The position numbers were made by a program, and so were the translations under genes. Under the pieces are notes generated by a model that worked only from the letters and a program-made list of their open reading frames with translations, did not search any database and had not been told where the DNA came from. Below, in pieces: positions 9,453 through 17,786 of a stretch of DNA of 64,000 bases. Position 1 is the first letter of the stretch, and the number at the start of each line of letters is the position of its first letter. Source of the stretch: Rhodobacterales bacterium RIFCSPHIGHO2_02_FULL_62_130 (GTDB taxonomy: Bacteria > Pseudomonadota > Alphaproteobacteria > Rhodobacterales > Rhodobacteraceae); assembly GCA_001828855.1 (NCBI GenBank), contig MHZT01000048.1:124001-188000 (forward strand), in the 5' to 3' direction.

Positions 9453-9473
9453 AATAAATCACTCTGATTTATT
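9453..9473. promoter_or_regulatory. 21-bp palindrome, likely ROK operator in the frc divergent promoter
   Basis: AATAAATC-N5-GATTTATT is a perfect 8-bp inverted repeat in an AT-rich patch between the mutarotase/ROK gene pair and frcB. It lies five bases upstream of a TTGACG that could be the frcB -35 element (9478-9483). The position and symmetry suit an operator for the ROK repressor encoded next door; binding is inferred. Confidence 0.6.
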
Positions 9474-9586
9474 TATCTTGACGCAAAGGCCCGAATCAGG
9501 TTTTGTCTGCCACATCGCAAGGCTGAATGGCTGGGCGACACGCTTCGAATGGGGGAATAATCCCCTAAATCCTTGGGAGGAATACC

Positions 9587-10600
9587 ATGAAACTCAACGC
9601 GAAAGCCCTTTTGGGCGCGACGGCTCTTGCGCTGATCGCAGGCTCGGCTTCGGCTGCCGATCTGGCTTGCTTGATCACCAAGAACAACACCAACCCCTTC
9701 TTCGTGAAGATGAAAGAGGGTGCAGAGGCTGCTGCTGCCGCCGCTGGTCTGGACTTCCAAGCCTACGCTGGCGAAAAAGACGGCGACGCTGCCCCGCAGA
9801 TCACCGCGATTGAAAACTGCGTCGCTGCCGGTGCCAAGGGCATCCTGATCACCGCGTCGAACGACTCGGTCGGTCCGGCCCTGAAAGAAGCCCGCGCGGC
9901 TGGCATCCTTGTCATCGCTCTCGACACCCCGCTGGCGGATACCGAAGCACAGGACATGACCTTCGCGACCGACAACTTCGAAGCTGGTCTGCGTATCGGC
10001 AAATGGGCTGCTGCCAAACTGGGCGCCGAGGCTGCAAACGCCAAGATCGCCATGCTGGACATCAACAAGGACAATATCTCGGTTGACGTTGCCCGTGACA
10101 CCGGCTTCCTCGTCGGCTTCGGCATCGAAGTGCCGGATCTGGCTGTGATGGGTTCGGAAACCGATGCTCGCGTGATCGGCCACGAATCCTCGGACGCGAA
10201 CCCCGAAGGCGGTCTGCGCGCGATGGAAACCCTGCTGGCAAAAGACCCCGACATCAACGTGGTCTACACCATCAACGAACCGGCTGCTGAAGGTGCCTAT
10301 CAGGCGCTCAAGAACGCTGGCAAAGAAGGTCAGGCGATCATCGTTTCGGTTGACGGCGGCTGCCCCGGCATCGCTTCGGTCAAGTCGGGCGTGATCGGCG
10401 CCACCTCGCAGCAATACCCGCTGCTGATGGCATCCAAGGGCATCGAAGCCATCGCCACCTACGCAAAAGACGGCACCAAGCCGACCGCTTCGGAAGGTCT
10501 GTCCTTCTTCAACACCGGCGTGAACCTGATCACCGACCAGCCGGTTGATGGTGTCGAGTCGCTCGACAGCACCAAAGGCACCGAACTCTGCTGGGGCTGA
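9587..10600 (+). CDS. frcB: Sugar ABC transporter periplasmic binding protein (FrcB-like)
   Basis: A 337-residue type I periplasmic sugar-binding protein. It has a classic signal peptide cleaved near GSASA-ADLA (residue 23), followed by LACLITKNNTNPFF, typical of ribose/fructose/galactose binders. A strong GGGAGGA ribosome-binding site precedes the ATG. It is the first gene of an operon with a permease, an ABC ATPase and a sugar kinase in the order of rhizobial frcBCAK, which imports fructose, mannose and ribose. A hairpin follows it, probably limiting readthrough so that the binding protein is made in excess. Confidence 0.9.
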   Translation: MKLNAKALLGATALALIAGSASAADLACLITKNNTNPFFVKMKEGAEAAAAAAGLDFQAYAGEKDGDAAPQITAIENCVAAGAKGILITASNDSVGPALKEARAAGILVIALDTPLADTEAQDMTFATDNFEAGLRIGKWAAAKLGAEAANAKIAMLDINKDNISVDVARDTGFLVGFGIEVPDLAVMGSETDARVIGHESSDANPEGGLRAMETLLAKDPDINVVYTINEPAAEGAYQALKNAGKEGQAIIVSVDGGCPGIASVKSGVIGATSQQYPLLMASKGIEAIATYAKDGTKPTASEGLSFFNTGVNLITDQPVDGVESLDSTKGTELCWG

Positions 10601-10628
10601 TCCAGTCTTAGAACTGGCTTGATTAACG

Positions 10629-10656
10629 GAAGGGCGGCTTTACAGTCGCCCTTCTT
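10629..10656 (+). terminator. Hairpin between frcB and frcC (attenuator)
   Basis: GAAGGGCG (10629-10636) and CGCCCTTC (10647-10654) form a perfect 8-bp stem with a 10-nt loop, followed by TTCATA rather than a full T run. Its position right after the binding-protein gene fits partial termination or 3' mRNA protection. Confidence 0.7.
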
Positions 10657-10710
10657 CATAGGCGAAACCCCGAACGGGTTTCGGGATCATCACGGGGGGA
10701 TACCGAAGCG

Positions 10711-11790
10711 ATGAGCGCAGAAGACGCACCTACCAAAACAATTTCCGATTACGAGGCCACGCTGACCAAAGCTGACAAGGCGGTCGCGACCTTCGAAAAG
10801 GACGACAAAACCTTTGTCCATGTGCTGCGCGGCTATCTGCGTAACTATCCAACACTGATTCCGGCCCTTGTGCTGCTGGTGTCGGTTGCGGCCTTCAGCA
10901 TCATTGCGCCGCGGTTTCTGGGCATGGGGGCGCTGTCGACCGTTCTGAAGCAGGTCACGGTGACGGGCTTTGTCGCCTTGGCGCAAACGCTGATCATCCT
11001 GACCGCCGGTATCGATCTGTCGGTCGGCGCGATCCTTGTGGTCTGCTCGCTGATCATGGGCAATCTGGCGGTGATCTCGGGCCTGCCGGTGCTGCTGGCG
11101 GTGTTCATCGGCATCTTCTTCGGCGGGTTGATGGGCTTTGTGAACGGCGTGCTGGTCGCGCGGGTCAAACTGCCGCCCTTCATCGTGACGCTTGGCACCC
11201 TGTCGATCTTCAACGCGCTGAAGCTGTGGTATTCGCAGTCTGAATCCATCCGCAACGTCGACATTGAAGAGAAAGCCTCGGGCCTGCTGTGGTTCGGCAA
11301 GGGCTTCAACGTCGGCGGGGCCAGCCTGTCTTATGGCGGCATCACGCTGATCCTGCTGGCGGCGGTGCTGTGGTATGTGCTGAACCACACCGCTTGGGGC
11401 CGTCATGTCCATGCCATCGGCGATGATCCTGATGCGGCCATGCTGTCGGGCATCAAGGTCGACCGCACCCTGATTTCGGTTTACGCCGTTGCCGGTCTGA
11501 TCTGTGGCTTTGCGGCATGGATCGCCATCGGTCGCGTCGGTTCGGTCTCGCCCATCGCGTTCGATACGGTGAACCTTGGCTCTATCACCGCTGTGGTGAT
11601 CGGCGGCACCTCGCTGTTCGGCGGGCGCGGGTCGATCATCGGCTCGGTCCTTGGGGCCTTTATCGTGGGCGTGTTCAACACCGGCCTGTCGCTGGCGGGC
11701 GTTGACGACTACTGGCAGATGTTCGCGGCGGGCTGCCTTGTGATCATCGCTGTCGCACTTGACCAATGGCTGCGGAGGGCTTCGCAATGA
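10711..11790 (+). CDS. frcC: Sugar ABC transporter permease (FrcC-like)
   Basis: A 359-residue inner-membrane permease of the RbsC/AraH type. About 40 cytoplasmic N-terminal residues precede eight to ten helices. The family motif GIDLSVGAILV (near residue 110) and the EAA-like loop AIGDDPDAAMLSGIKVDRT are visible. The long charged N-terminal extension also occurs in rhizobial FrcC. The stop codon overlaps the start of the ATPase gene (ATGA), with a GGAGG-like site inside the end of this gene serving the next one. Confidence 0.9.
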   Translation: MSAEDAPTKTISDYEATLTKADKAVATFEKDDKTFVHVLRGYLRNYPTLIPALVLLVSVAAFSIIAPRFLGMGALSTVLKQVTVTGFVALAQTLIILTAGIDLSVGAILVVCSLIMGNLAVISGLPVLLAVFIGIFFGGLMGFVNGVLVARVKLPPFIVTLGTLSIFNALKLWYSQSESIRNVDIEEKASGLLWFGKGFNVGGASLSYGGITLILLAAVLWYVLNHTAWGRHVHAIGDDPDAAMLSGIKVDRTLISVYAVAGLICGFAAWIAIGRVGSVSPIAFDTVNLGSITAVVIGGTSLFGGRGSIIGSVLGAFIVGVFNTGLSLAGVDDYWQMFAAGCLVIIAVALDQWLRRASQ

Positions 11791-12572
11791 CGACTGTTCA
11801 ACCCATCCTCGAAGCGCGCGGGTTGATGAAGCGCTATGGCACGGTTGTCGCCATGAACGGGGCCGATTTCGATCTGTATCCGGGTGAAATCGTGGCCGTG
11901 ATCGGTGACAACGGCGCAGGCAAATCCACGCTGATCAAGGCGCTGTCGGGGGCCGTAACCCCCGACCACGGCCAGATCCTGCTGGACGGCAAGCCGGTGC
12001 ATTTCCGTAGCCCCGACGATGCCCGCGACGTCGGGATCGAGACGGTCTATCAGAACCTTGCCATGTCGCCGGCGCTGTCGATTGCCGACAACATGTTTCT
12101 GGGCCGCGAATGGCGCAAACCCGGTATCATGGGTAAGGTCTTCCGCCAGATGGACCGCCCGCGGATGGAGAAATTCGCCCGCGATAAACTGTCCGAACTG
12201 GGCCTGATGACCATCCAGAACATCAACCAAGCCGTTGAAACCCTGTCGGGTGGTCAGCGTCAGGGTGTGGCGGTGGCACGGGCTGCGGCCTTCGGCTCCA
12301 AGGTTGTGATCCTTGACGAACCCACCGCAGCGCTGGGCGTCAAGGAAAGCCGCCGCGTGCTGGAACTGATCCGCGACGTGCGCGCGCGCGGGATTCCGAT
12401 CATCCTGATCAGCCACAACATGCCGCATGTGTTCGAAGTGGCCGACCGCATCCACATCCACCGCCTTGGCCGCCGCCTGTGTGTGGTCAAACCGGACGAT
12501 TACTCAATGTCCGACGCGGTGGCCTTCATGACGGGCGCGAAACTGCCCGAAGGCGTGACGGAGCCGGTATGA
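11787..12572 (+). CDS. frcA: Sugar ABC transporter ATP-binding protein (FrcA-like)
   Basis: A 261-residue single-domain ABC ATPase: Walker A GDNGAGKST, signature LSGGQRQ, Walker B VVILDEPTAAL, and the H-loop in LISHNMPH. Most transporters of this sugar class use a duplicated 500-residue ATPase (RbsA). The half-length form is characteristic of FrcA, which would act as a homodimer. Start and stop overlap frcC and frcK by ATGA, so the three are translationally coupled. Confidence 0.92.
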   Translation: MTTVQPILEARGLMKRYGTVVAMNGADFDLYPGEIVAVIGDNGAGKSTLIKALSGAVTPDHGQILLDGKPVHFRSPDDARDVGIETVYQNLAMSPALSIADNMFLGREWRKPGIMGKVFRQMDRPRMEKFARDKLSELGLMTIQNINQAVETLSGGQRQGVAVARAAAFGSKVVILDEPTAALGVKESRRVLELIRDVRARGIPIILISHNMPHVFEVADRIHIHRLGRRLCVVKPDDYSMSDAVAFMTGAKLPEGVTEPV

Positions 12573-13177
12573 CGCCCGCCGAACTGGCACAGGTTATCCG
12601 CCAGAAGGCAACAGGGCAGGGGCGGTTTCTGACCGCCCTTGCTGGCCCTCCGGGTGCTGGCAAATCCACCCTCGCCGCCGAACTGGTTGCGGCATTGGGC
12701 CAAGGCGCCAAAGCCGTTCCGATGGACGGCTTTCACTATGACGACCGCGTTCTGATCGCCCGTGGTGCGCGCGACCGCAAAGGCGCCCCCGATACCTTTG
12801 ATGTGCAAGGCTTTCTGCACCTGCTGCGCCGCCTTCGGGTCGAGGATGAGGTCGCCATTCCCCTGTTCGACCGCGATCTGGAAATCAGCCGCGCGGGGGC
12901 CGATATCGTCACCGCCGATGACCGCATCCTGATCGTCGAAGGCAATTACCTGCTGCTGAACGAAGCGCCGTGGCCTGACGCGGCCCCGCTTTTCGATCTG
13001 ACCGTCTGGATCGACGTGGCCGAGTCCGAGCTTGACCGCCGCCTGATGGACCGCTGGGCGCATTTTGGCAAGACGCCGGAGCAGGCGCGGGCGTGGATCG
13101 ACGGGAATGATATGCCCAACATCCGCCGTGTGACGCAAAACAGCCGCCCCGCCGATCTGGTGCTGCGCCACGGCTAA
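12569..13177 (+). CDS. frcK: P-loop sugar kinase of the uridine kinase/phosphoribulokinase fold (FrcK-like)
   Basis: A 202-residue kinase with the P-loop AGPPGAGKST near residue 25, the acceptor-site stretch VPMDGFHYDD, and the RILIVEGNYLLLNE strand. The fold is that of uridine kinase or bacterial pantothenate kinase. It ends the frc operon and overlaps frcA. In rhizobia FrcK is the kinase linked to fructose uptake, so phosphorylation of the imported sugar is the likely role; activity is inferred from context. Confidence 0.85.
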   Translation: MTPAELAQVIRQKATGQGRFLTALAGPPGAGKSTLAAELVAALGQGAKAVPMDGFHYDDRVLIARGARDRKGAPDTFDVQGFLHLLRRLRVEDEVAIPLFDRDLEISRAGADIVTADDRILIVEGNYLLLNEAPWPDAAPLFDLTVWIDVAESELDRRLMDRWAHFGKTPEQARAWIDGNDMPNIRRVTQNSRPADLVLRHG

Positions 13178-13236
13178 GGCTTGCACCCGCGACGGACTTG
13201 CCCGATCAAAGCGGCATAGCTTTGCGGATCGGACAT

Positions 13237-14052
13237 ATGGGTATTGATACAGACTGGACCCGCTTTCTGGCGCACCCCGCCTATTTCCTGAACCTTGATC
13301 GCCGCCCCGACCGTCTTGCCCGCACGGCCCAAGCGCTCGCCGCCGCAGGCTTTACCAACCAGCACCGCTTTGCCGCGATTGACGGGCAAACCGCCGATCT
13401 GCCCGCCGCTTTTGCCAGCCACGGCATTACAACCTTGGGCGCACATGATCAGGGATTCGTAACTTCCAAAGCCAAGCAGGGCTGCATGCTGTCGCACCTT
13501 GCCATCCTGCGCCATGCCCGCGATCTGGACCTGCCATTCGTGCATATTTTCGAGGATGACATCAGCTTTCACCGCGATTTCGCTCGCCTTGCCCCGCAAT
13601 TCCTGCAAGCCACGCCCCGCAGCGCCGATATGATCTACATGGGTGCGCAGATCGAGCCTGCAACTGGCACCGCAAACCGCATGGCCCGCCTAGCCCAGAC
13701 TGTCTGCGCCCCGCTTGGGCTTGCCGCCAAACCCCATCGGGCCTTGGGCGATCTGGGTCGGTTTCCGGTGTTCTGCCTGCACGCCTATAGCCTGACCCGC
13801 ACAGGCGTCGCCGCGCTGTATGATTTTCTGACGCGGCAGGAACAGGGCGTCTACACCGTGGATTGCATGACCATCGACGGTCAGCGCCGTGGCACCCAGC
13901 CCTATGTCACCCGATTTCCCATCCTGCACAGCGTTTGGGATGCCCGCCGCTTTCCCGACCCCGGCCCCCACCGCAGCGCCGAACGCGCCGTCCGCAATGC
14001 CGGTCTGGTCTATCAGGATGCCGATCTGGGCAGCGACATCGGCACGGATTAG
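13237..14052 (+). CDS. Glycosyltransferase family 25 protein
   Basis: A 271-residue protein with the family-25 signatures YFLNLDRRPDR near the N-terminus, GCMLSHLAILRHA in the middle, and an EDD metal/nucleotide-sugar motif (HIFEDDI). Such enzymes typically add galactose or similar residues during lipopolysaccharide or other surface-glycan assembly. The ATG at 13237 is preferred to an upstream TTG (13198). The final codons overlap the convergent EamA gene by 4 bp. No other glycan genes are adjacent, so the acceptor is unknown. Confidence 0.82.
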   Translation: MGIDTDWTRFLAHPAYFLNLDRRPDRLARTAQALAAAGFTNQHRFAAIDGQTADLPAAFASHGITTLGAHDQGFVTSKAKQGCMLSHLAILRHARDLDLPFVHIFEDDISFHRDFARLAPQFLQATPRSADMIYMGAQIEPATGTANRMARLAQTVCAPLGLAAKPHRALGDLGRFPVFCLHAYSLTRTGVAALYDFLTRQEQGVYTVDCMTIDGQRRGTQPYVTRFPILHSVWDARRFPDPGPHRSAERAVRNAGLVYQDADLGSDIGTD

Positions 14053-14969
14053 CCCTGCGGTGTCATGGCTTTGCGGCCCCGCGCGCGCTCCAGCCCCAGC
14101 TTGCGCTCGCGCCAGATGATCAAACAGCCCGCCGTGACCACCAGAACCGCCCCCGCCATCATCGTCCATGTTGGCACCTCGGCAAAGACGAAATAGCCGA
14201 TCCCCAGCGCAAACAGCATCGAGGCATAGTCAAACGGGGCCACCAAAGACGCATCCGCCTCGCGGTAGCTGGAGGTCAGAAATATCTGCCCCACCCCGCC
14301 CAGCAGCCCCGCCGCCACCAGCAGCGCCGCTTCGAAGGGCGAAGGCCATACCCAGCCAAACGGCAACGTCACCAGCGACAGCGTGGTGGCGGTCAGCGAG
14401 AAATAGAACACGATGGCGGGCGTGCGTTCGGTCAGCACCAGTTTGCGGACAAACACCTGTGCCAAGGCCGCGAACACCGCGCCACCCAGCACCAGCATTG
14501 CGCCCAAAGCCTCGGCATGGCCCGTAGCACCCTGCAGCACGGTCAGGCGCGGTGACAGCACAATCAAAACGCCGACCAACCCCAAGATGACCGAGGCGAT
14601 GCGAAACACCCGCACTTCCTCGCCCAGAAACATCGCAGCGAAGATGACGGTCAGCAGAGGCGCCGCATAGCCGATCGCGGTCACTTCCGGCAGCGGCAGA
14701 TAGGCCAGCCCTGCAAAGCCCATCCCCATCGCCAGCGTCCCCATCAACCCGCGCCAGACATGGCCCAAGGGTGCCACCGCCTTGAATCCGCTCGACAATT
14801 CCCGCCGCATCGCCAGCCATGCCACAATCACAGGAATCGCAAAGAAAGACCGGAAGAACACCGCCTCACCGGCAGGCACATGTTGCGCTGTCGCCTTGAT
14901 CAGCGATGACATCACGATGAACACCAGAACCGATGCCAGTTTCAGGGCAATGCCGCGCAAAGGGCGCAT
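14049..14969 (-). CDS. EamA/DMT superfamily transporter
   Basis: About 306 residues with ten predicted helices in two EamA repeats. The first spans [19 protein letters not shown] to VLIVLSP and the second starts at [15 protein letters not shown]. Loops such as [12 protein letters not shown] and [20 protein letters not shown] are typical. It exports or imports a small metabolite in the inner membrane; the substrate is unknown. The ATG at 14969 is preferred over a GTG 36 bases upstream because the helix start and a GAGG site fit. Confidence 0.88.
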   Translation of the reverse strand: MRPLRGIALKLASVLVFIVMSSLIKATAQHVPAGEAVFFRSFFAIPVIVAWLAMRRELSSGFKAVAPLGHVWRGLMGTLAMGMGFAGLAYLPLPEVTAIGYAAPLLTVIFAAMFLGEEVRVFRIASVILGLVGVLIVLSPRLTVLQGATGHAEALGAMLVLGGAVFAALAQVFVRKLVLTERTPAIVFYFSLTATTLSLVTLPFGWVWPSPFEAALLVAAGLLGGVGQIFLTSSYREADASLVAPFDYASMLFALGIGYFVFAEVPTWTMMAGAVLVVTAGCLIIWRERKLGLERARGRKAMTPQG

Positions 14970-15088
14970 GGGAAGCCTCGCGTTGGATTGCCCCAGATGG
15001 ATCACCCTTCGCCCGACGATACAAGTCCCACAATCATATCTTGCCGCCCCCGCACTCTTGCTGTTCCCTATGGCAAAGGAGAATTCCC

Positions 15089-16789
15089 ATGCCCTCAGCC
15101 CCGCTGTCTGCCCGCATCGACCAAGGCCGCGGCATCACTCCCGCCGATCTGGTGCTGAAAGGGGGCCGCGTGTTCGATCTGATCACGGGTGATCTGGTGG
15201 AAACCGATGTGGCGATCTGCGGTGATACCATCGTGGGCGTCTTCGGCAGCTATCAGGGCAAGCGCGAGATTGACGTCTCGGGCCGCATCCTTGTCCCCGG
15301 TTTCATCGACACGCATCTGCATATCGAAAGCAGCCTTGTCACACCCTTTGAATTTGATCGCTGCGTCACCCCGCACGGCATTACCACCGCCATCTGCGAT
15401 CCGCATGAAATCGCCAATGTCTGCGGGCTGACAGGGATCAACTATTTCCTTGAGGCTTCGACCCGCACCCTGATGGATATCCGCGTGCAGCTTTCGTCCT
15501 GCGTGCCTTCGACCCATATGGAAACCACCGGCGCACGGCTTGAGGCGGCAGATCTGATCCCGCTGATGGATCATCCCCGCGTGATCGGTCTGGCCGAGTT
15601 CATGAACTACCCCGGTGTGCTGTTCAAAGACGCAGGCTGCATGGCCAAACTGCAGGCATGGCAGGGCCGCCACATCGACGGCCACGCCCCCCTGCTGCGC
15701 GGCAATGACCTGAACGGCTATATTTCCGCAGGTATCCGCACCGAACACGAGGCTACCACTGCCGCCGAAGGGCTGGAAAAGTTGCGCAAGGGGATGCGGG
15801 TGCTGATCCGCGAAGGCTCGGTGTCGAAAGACCTGCATGCGCTGGCACCGCTGCTGACCGAACGCTTTGCCCCCTACCTGTGCCTTTGCACCGATGACCG
15901 CAATCCGCTCGACATCGCCGAACATGGCCATCTGGACTACATGATCCGCACCGCGATCAGCCTTGGCGCGGAACCGCTGGCCGTCTACCGCGCGGCCTCG
16001 CTGTCTGCCGCCGAGGCTTTTAGCCTGAAAGATCGCGGCCTGATCGCCCCCGGCAAACGCGCCGACATCGCCGTGATCGACACGCTTGCGGGCTGTAACG
16101 TCTCGACCGTTCTTGCAGGCGGGGTGGAAATCACGGATGCCGCCTTTGCCGCCCGTGCCGAAATCCCCCCCGTCGCACGCCATTCGGTCAAGGCGACCAA
16201 GGTAGAGCCGCACCACTTCCGCACCTCTGGCAACCGCACCGAAACCCCCGTGATCGGCATCCAGCCCGGCAAGATCATCACCCAGCACTTGACCTTCGAC
16301 ATCGCCCCGCAGGATGGCGACAAGCGCCCCGACATCGCGCGCGATCTGGTGAAAATCGCCGTGATCGAACGGCACGGCGTCAACGGCAACCGCGCCACGG
16401 GCTTTGTGCAGGGCTTTGGCCTGCAACGCGGCGCCATCGCCTCGACCGTCTGCCACGATCACCACAACATCGCCGTTGTGGGGGCCGATTATGCCGACAT
16501 GGCGCTGGCCGCGAACCGTCTGGGCGAGATCGAGGGCGGCTTTGTGGTGGTGGAAGGCGGCAAGGTTCTGGCCGAACTGGCACTGCCCGTGGCAGGGCTG
16601 ATGAGCCTGAACCCCTTCGAGACCGTCCACCAAGACCTGATCGCCCTGCGCGCCGCCGCCCGTTCCCTTGGCGTGGTGCTGGAAGAACCCTTCCTACAAC
16701 TGGCCTTCCTCTGCCTCCCTGTGATCCCGCACCTGAAAATCACCGATCACGGCATGGTCGATGTGGACAAGTTTGAAGTGATGCCCTGA
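15089..16789 (+). CDS. ade: Adenine deaminase
   Basis: A 566-residue amidohydrolase converting adenine to hypoxanthine and ammonia. The metal-binding motif [13 protein letters not shown] is near residue 75, with [10 protein letters not shown], a GHAPLL His motif and the CTDDRNP catalytic region further on. The C-terminal adenine deaminase domain ([17 protein letters not shown]) is complete. An AAAGGAG site lies nine bases upstream of the ATG. It fits with the nucleoside uptake and phosphorylase genes at 41-46 kb in purine salvage. A phage remnant begins directly after its stop. Confidence 0.95.
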   Translation: MPSAPLSARIDQGRGITPADLVLKGGRVFDLITGDLVETDVAICGDTIVGVFGSYQGKREIDVSGRILVPGFIDTHLHIESSLVTPFEFDRCVTPHGITTAICDPHEIANVCGLTGINYFLEASTRTLMDIRVQLSSCVPSTHMETTGARLEAADLIPLMDHPRVIGLAEFMNYPGVLFKDAGCMAKLQAWQGRHIDGHAPLLRGNDLNGYISAGIRTEHEATTAAEGLEKLRKGMRVLIREGSVSKDLHALAPLLTERFAPYLCLCTDDRNPLDIAEHGHLDYMIRTAISLGAEPLAVYRAASLSAAEAFSLKDRGLIAPGKRADIAVIDTLAGCNVSTVLAGGVEITDAAFAARAEIPPVARHSVKATKVEPHHFRTSGNRTETPVIGIQPGKIITQHLTFDIAPQDGDKRPDIARDLVKIAVIERHGVNGNRATGFVQGFGLQRGAIASTVCHDHHNIAVVGADYADMALAANRLGEIEGGFVVVEGGKVLAELALPVAGLMSLNPFETVHQDLIALRAAARSLGVVLEEPFLQLAFLCLPVIPHLKITDHGMVDVDKFEVMP

Positions 16790-16842
16790 TACCGTAGACA
16801 GCCTATCTTTCCTCGCGCAACGGTTTTGTCGCGCGGGGGCTG

Positions 16843-17382
16843 ATGTGGGTGCAGGCGCGCAACCGCTCGACGGGTGCGACCGAGACCATGGGCCTGTGGA
16901 CCGGCGAAGAGGACCGCGATTTCAGTATCGAGGGCGGAACGCGGACCTATCACGGGGCGGGCGCGCTTTTGGGGCTGGACCAGATCGTGATGCAGACCGG
17001 CCTGACGGTGCGGATGCAGCGGGTGTCGCTGGCGCCGATCGCGGCGGAAGTGGCGCAGATGCTGCGGGGCTACGACGCGGGCCTTGCCCCTGCCGAGATC
17101 CACCGCGCCCTGTTTGACCCGATGAGCGGCGATCTGATCGCGGAACCCAAACGCCTGTGGAAAGGCGTGATCGACACCGCCCCGATCCACACCGCCGAGA
17201 TCGGCGGGCAATCGACGGTGGATGTGGCACTGGCAAGTGCGGCGCGGGCGCTGACCAAAGGGCTGAGCCTGACCAAATCGGACGCGGTGCAGTCCTTGCG
17301 CGGCGGGGACCGGTTCCGCCGCTATCAGGATGTCACCGGCAAGGTGTCGACCGTCTGGGGCGAGAAGAAGGCAGGTCAATGA
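16843..17382 (+). pseudogene. Phage tail-tip protein, 5'-truncated
   Basis: The frame encodes a protein type I recognise from Rhodobacterales prophage tail modules. It carries ARNRSTGATETMGLWTG, a YHGAGALLGLD segment and an AARALTKGLSLTKSDA tail, and resembles DUF2163-like hub proteins in layout. The coding frame stays phage-like upstream of the ATG at 16843 (LSSRNGFVARGL) but hits a TAG at 16795-16797 without any start codon. The native start and about ten residues are therefore missing. The remaining 179 residues could still be made from the internal ATG. Function: likely tail-tip assembly. Confidence 0.65.
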
Positions 17383-17786
17383 TGCGGCATCCTGATTGGA
17401 AACTGCGCCTGATGCAGTATCTGGGCGAGGCCGCCCGCACCCCGTTCCAGCCGGGCCAGCATGACTGCGCGCTCTTTGCCGCAGGGGCGGTCGAGGCGAT
17501 GACCGGCATCGATTATGCCCGCCCGTTCAAGGGCCGTTATACGACCCTTAAAGGTGGGGTGCGGATGCTGCGCGAAGCGGGCTTTGCCGATCACATCGCC
17601 CTTGCCGCCGCATGGTTTCCCGAGATCGCACCCGCCTTTGCAGCCCCCGGCGATCTGGCCGTGATCGAGACGCCCGACGGTCCCGCCATGGGCGTGGTGC
17701 AGGGCGAAGGCGTCTATGTGCTGACCGTGGACCGGCTTGGCATCATGCCAATGCCGGGGGCCACCCGCGCCTTTCGGGTGATGTGA
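17379..17786 (+). CDS. Phage tail NlpC/P60-like protein (DUF6950 type)
   Basis: A 135-residue protein whose QHDCALFAAGAVEAMTG segment resembles the Cys-containing helix of NlpC/P60 peptidases found at the tail tip of siphophages. A GDLAVIETPDGPAMGVV stretch follows and would correspond to the His strand, though no His is obvious there. It overlaps the preceding gene (ATGA) and the following tail protein gene (TGATG). It probably assists tail-tip assembly or wall penetration; enzymatic activity is doubtful. Confidence 0.75.
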   Translation: MMRHPDWKLRLMQYLGEAARTPFQPGQHDCALFAAGAVEAMTGIDYARPFKGRYTTLKGGVRMLREAGFADHIALAAAWFPEIAPAFAAPGDLAVIETPDGPAMGVVQGEGVYVLTVDRLGIMPMPGATRAFRVM

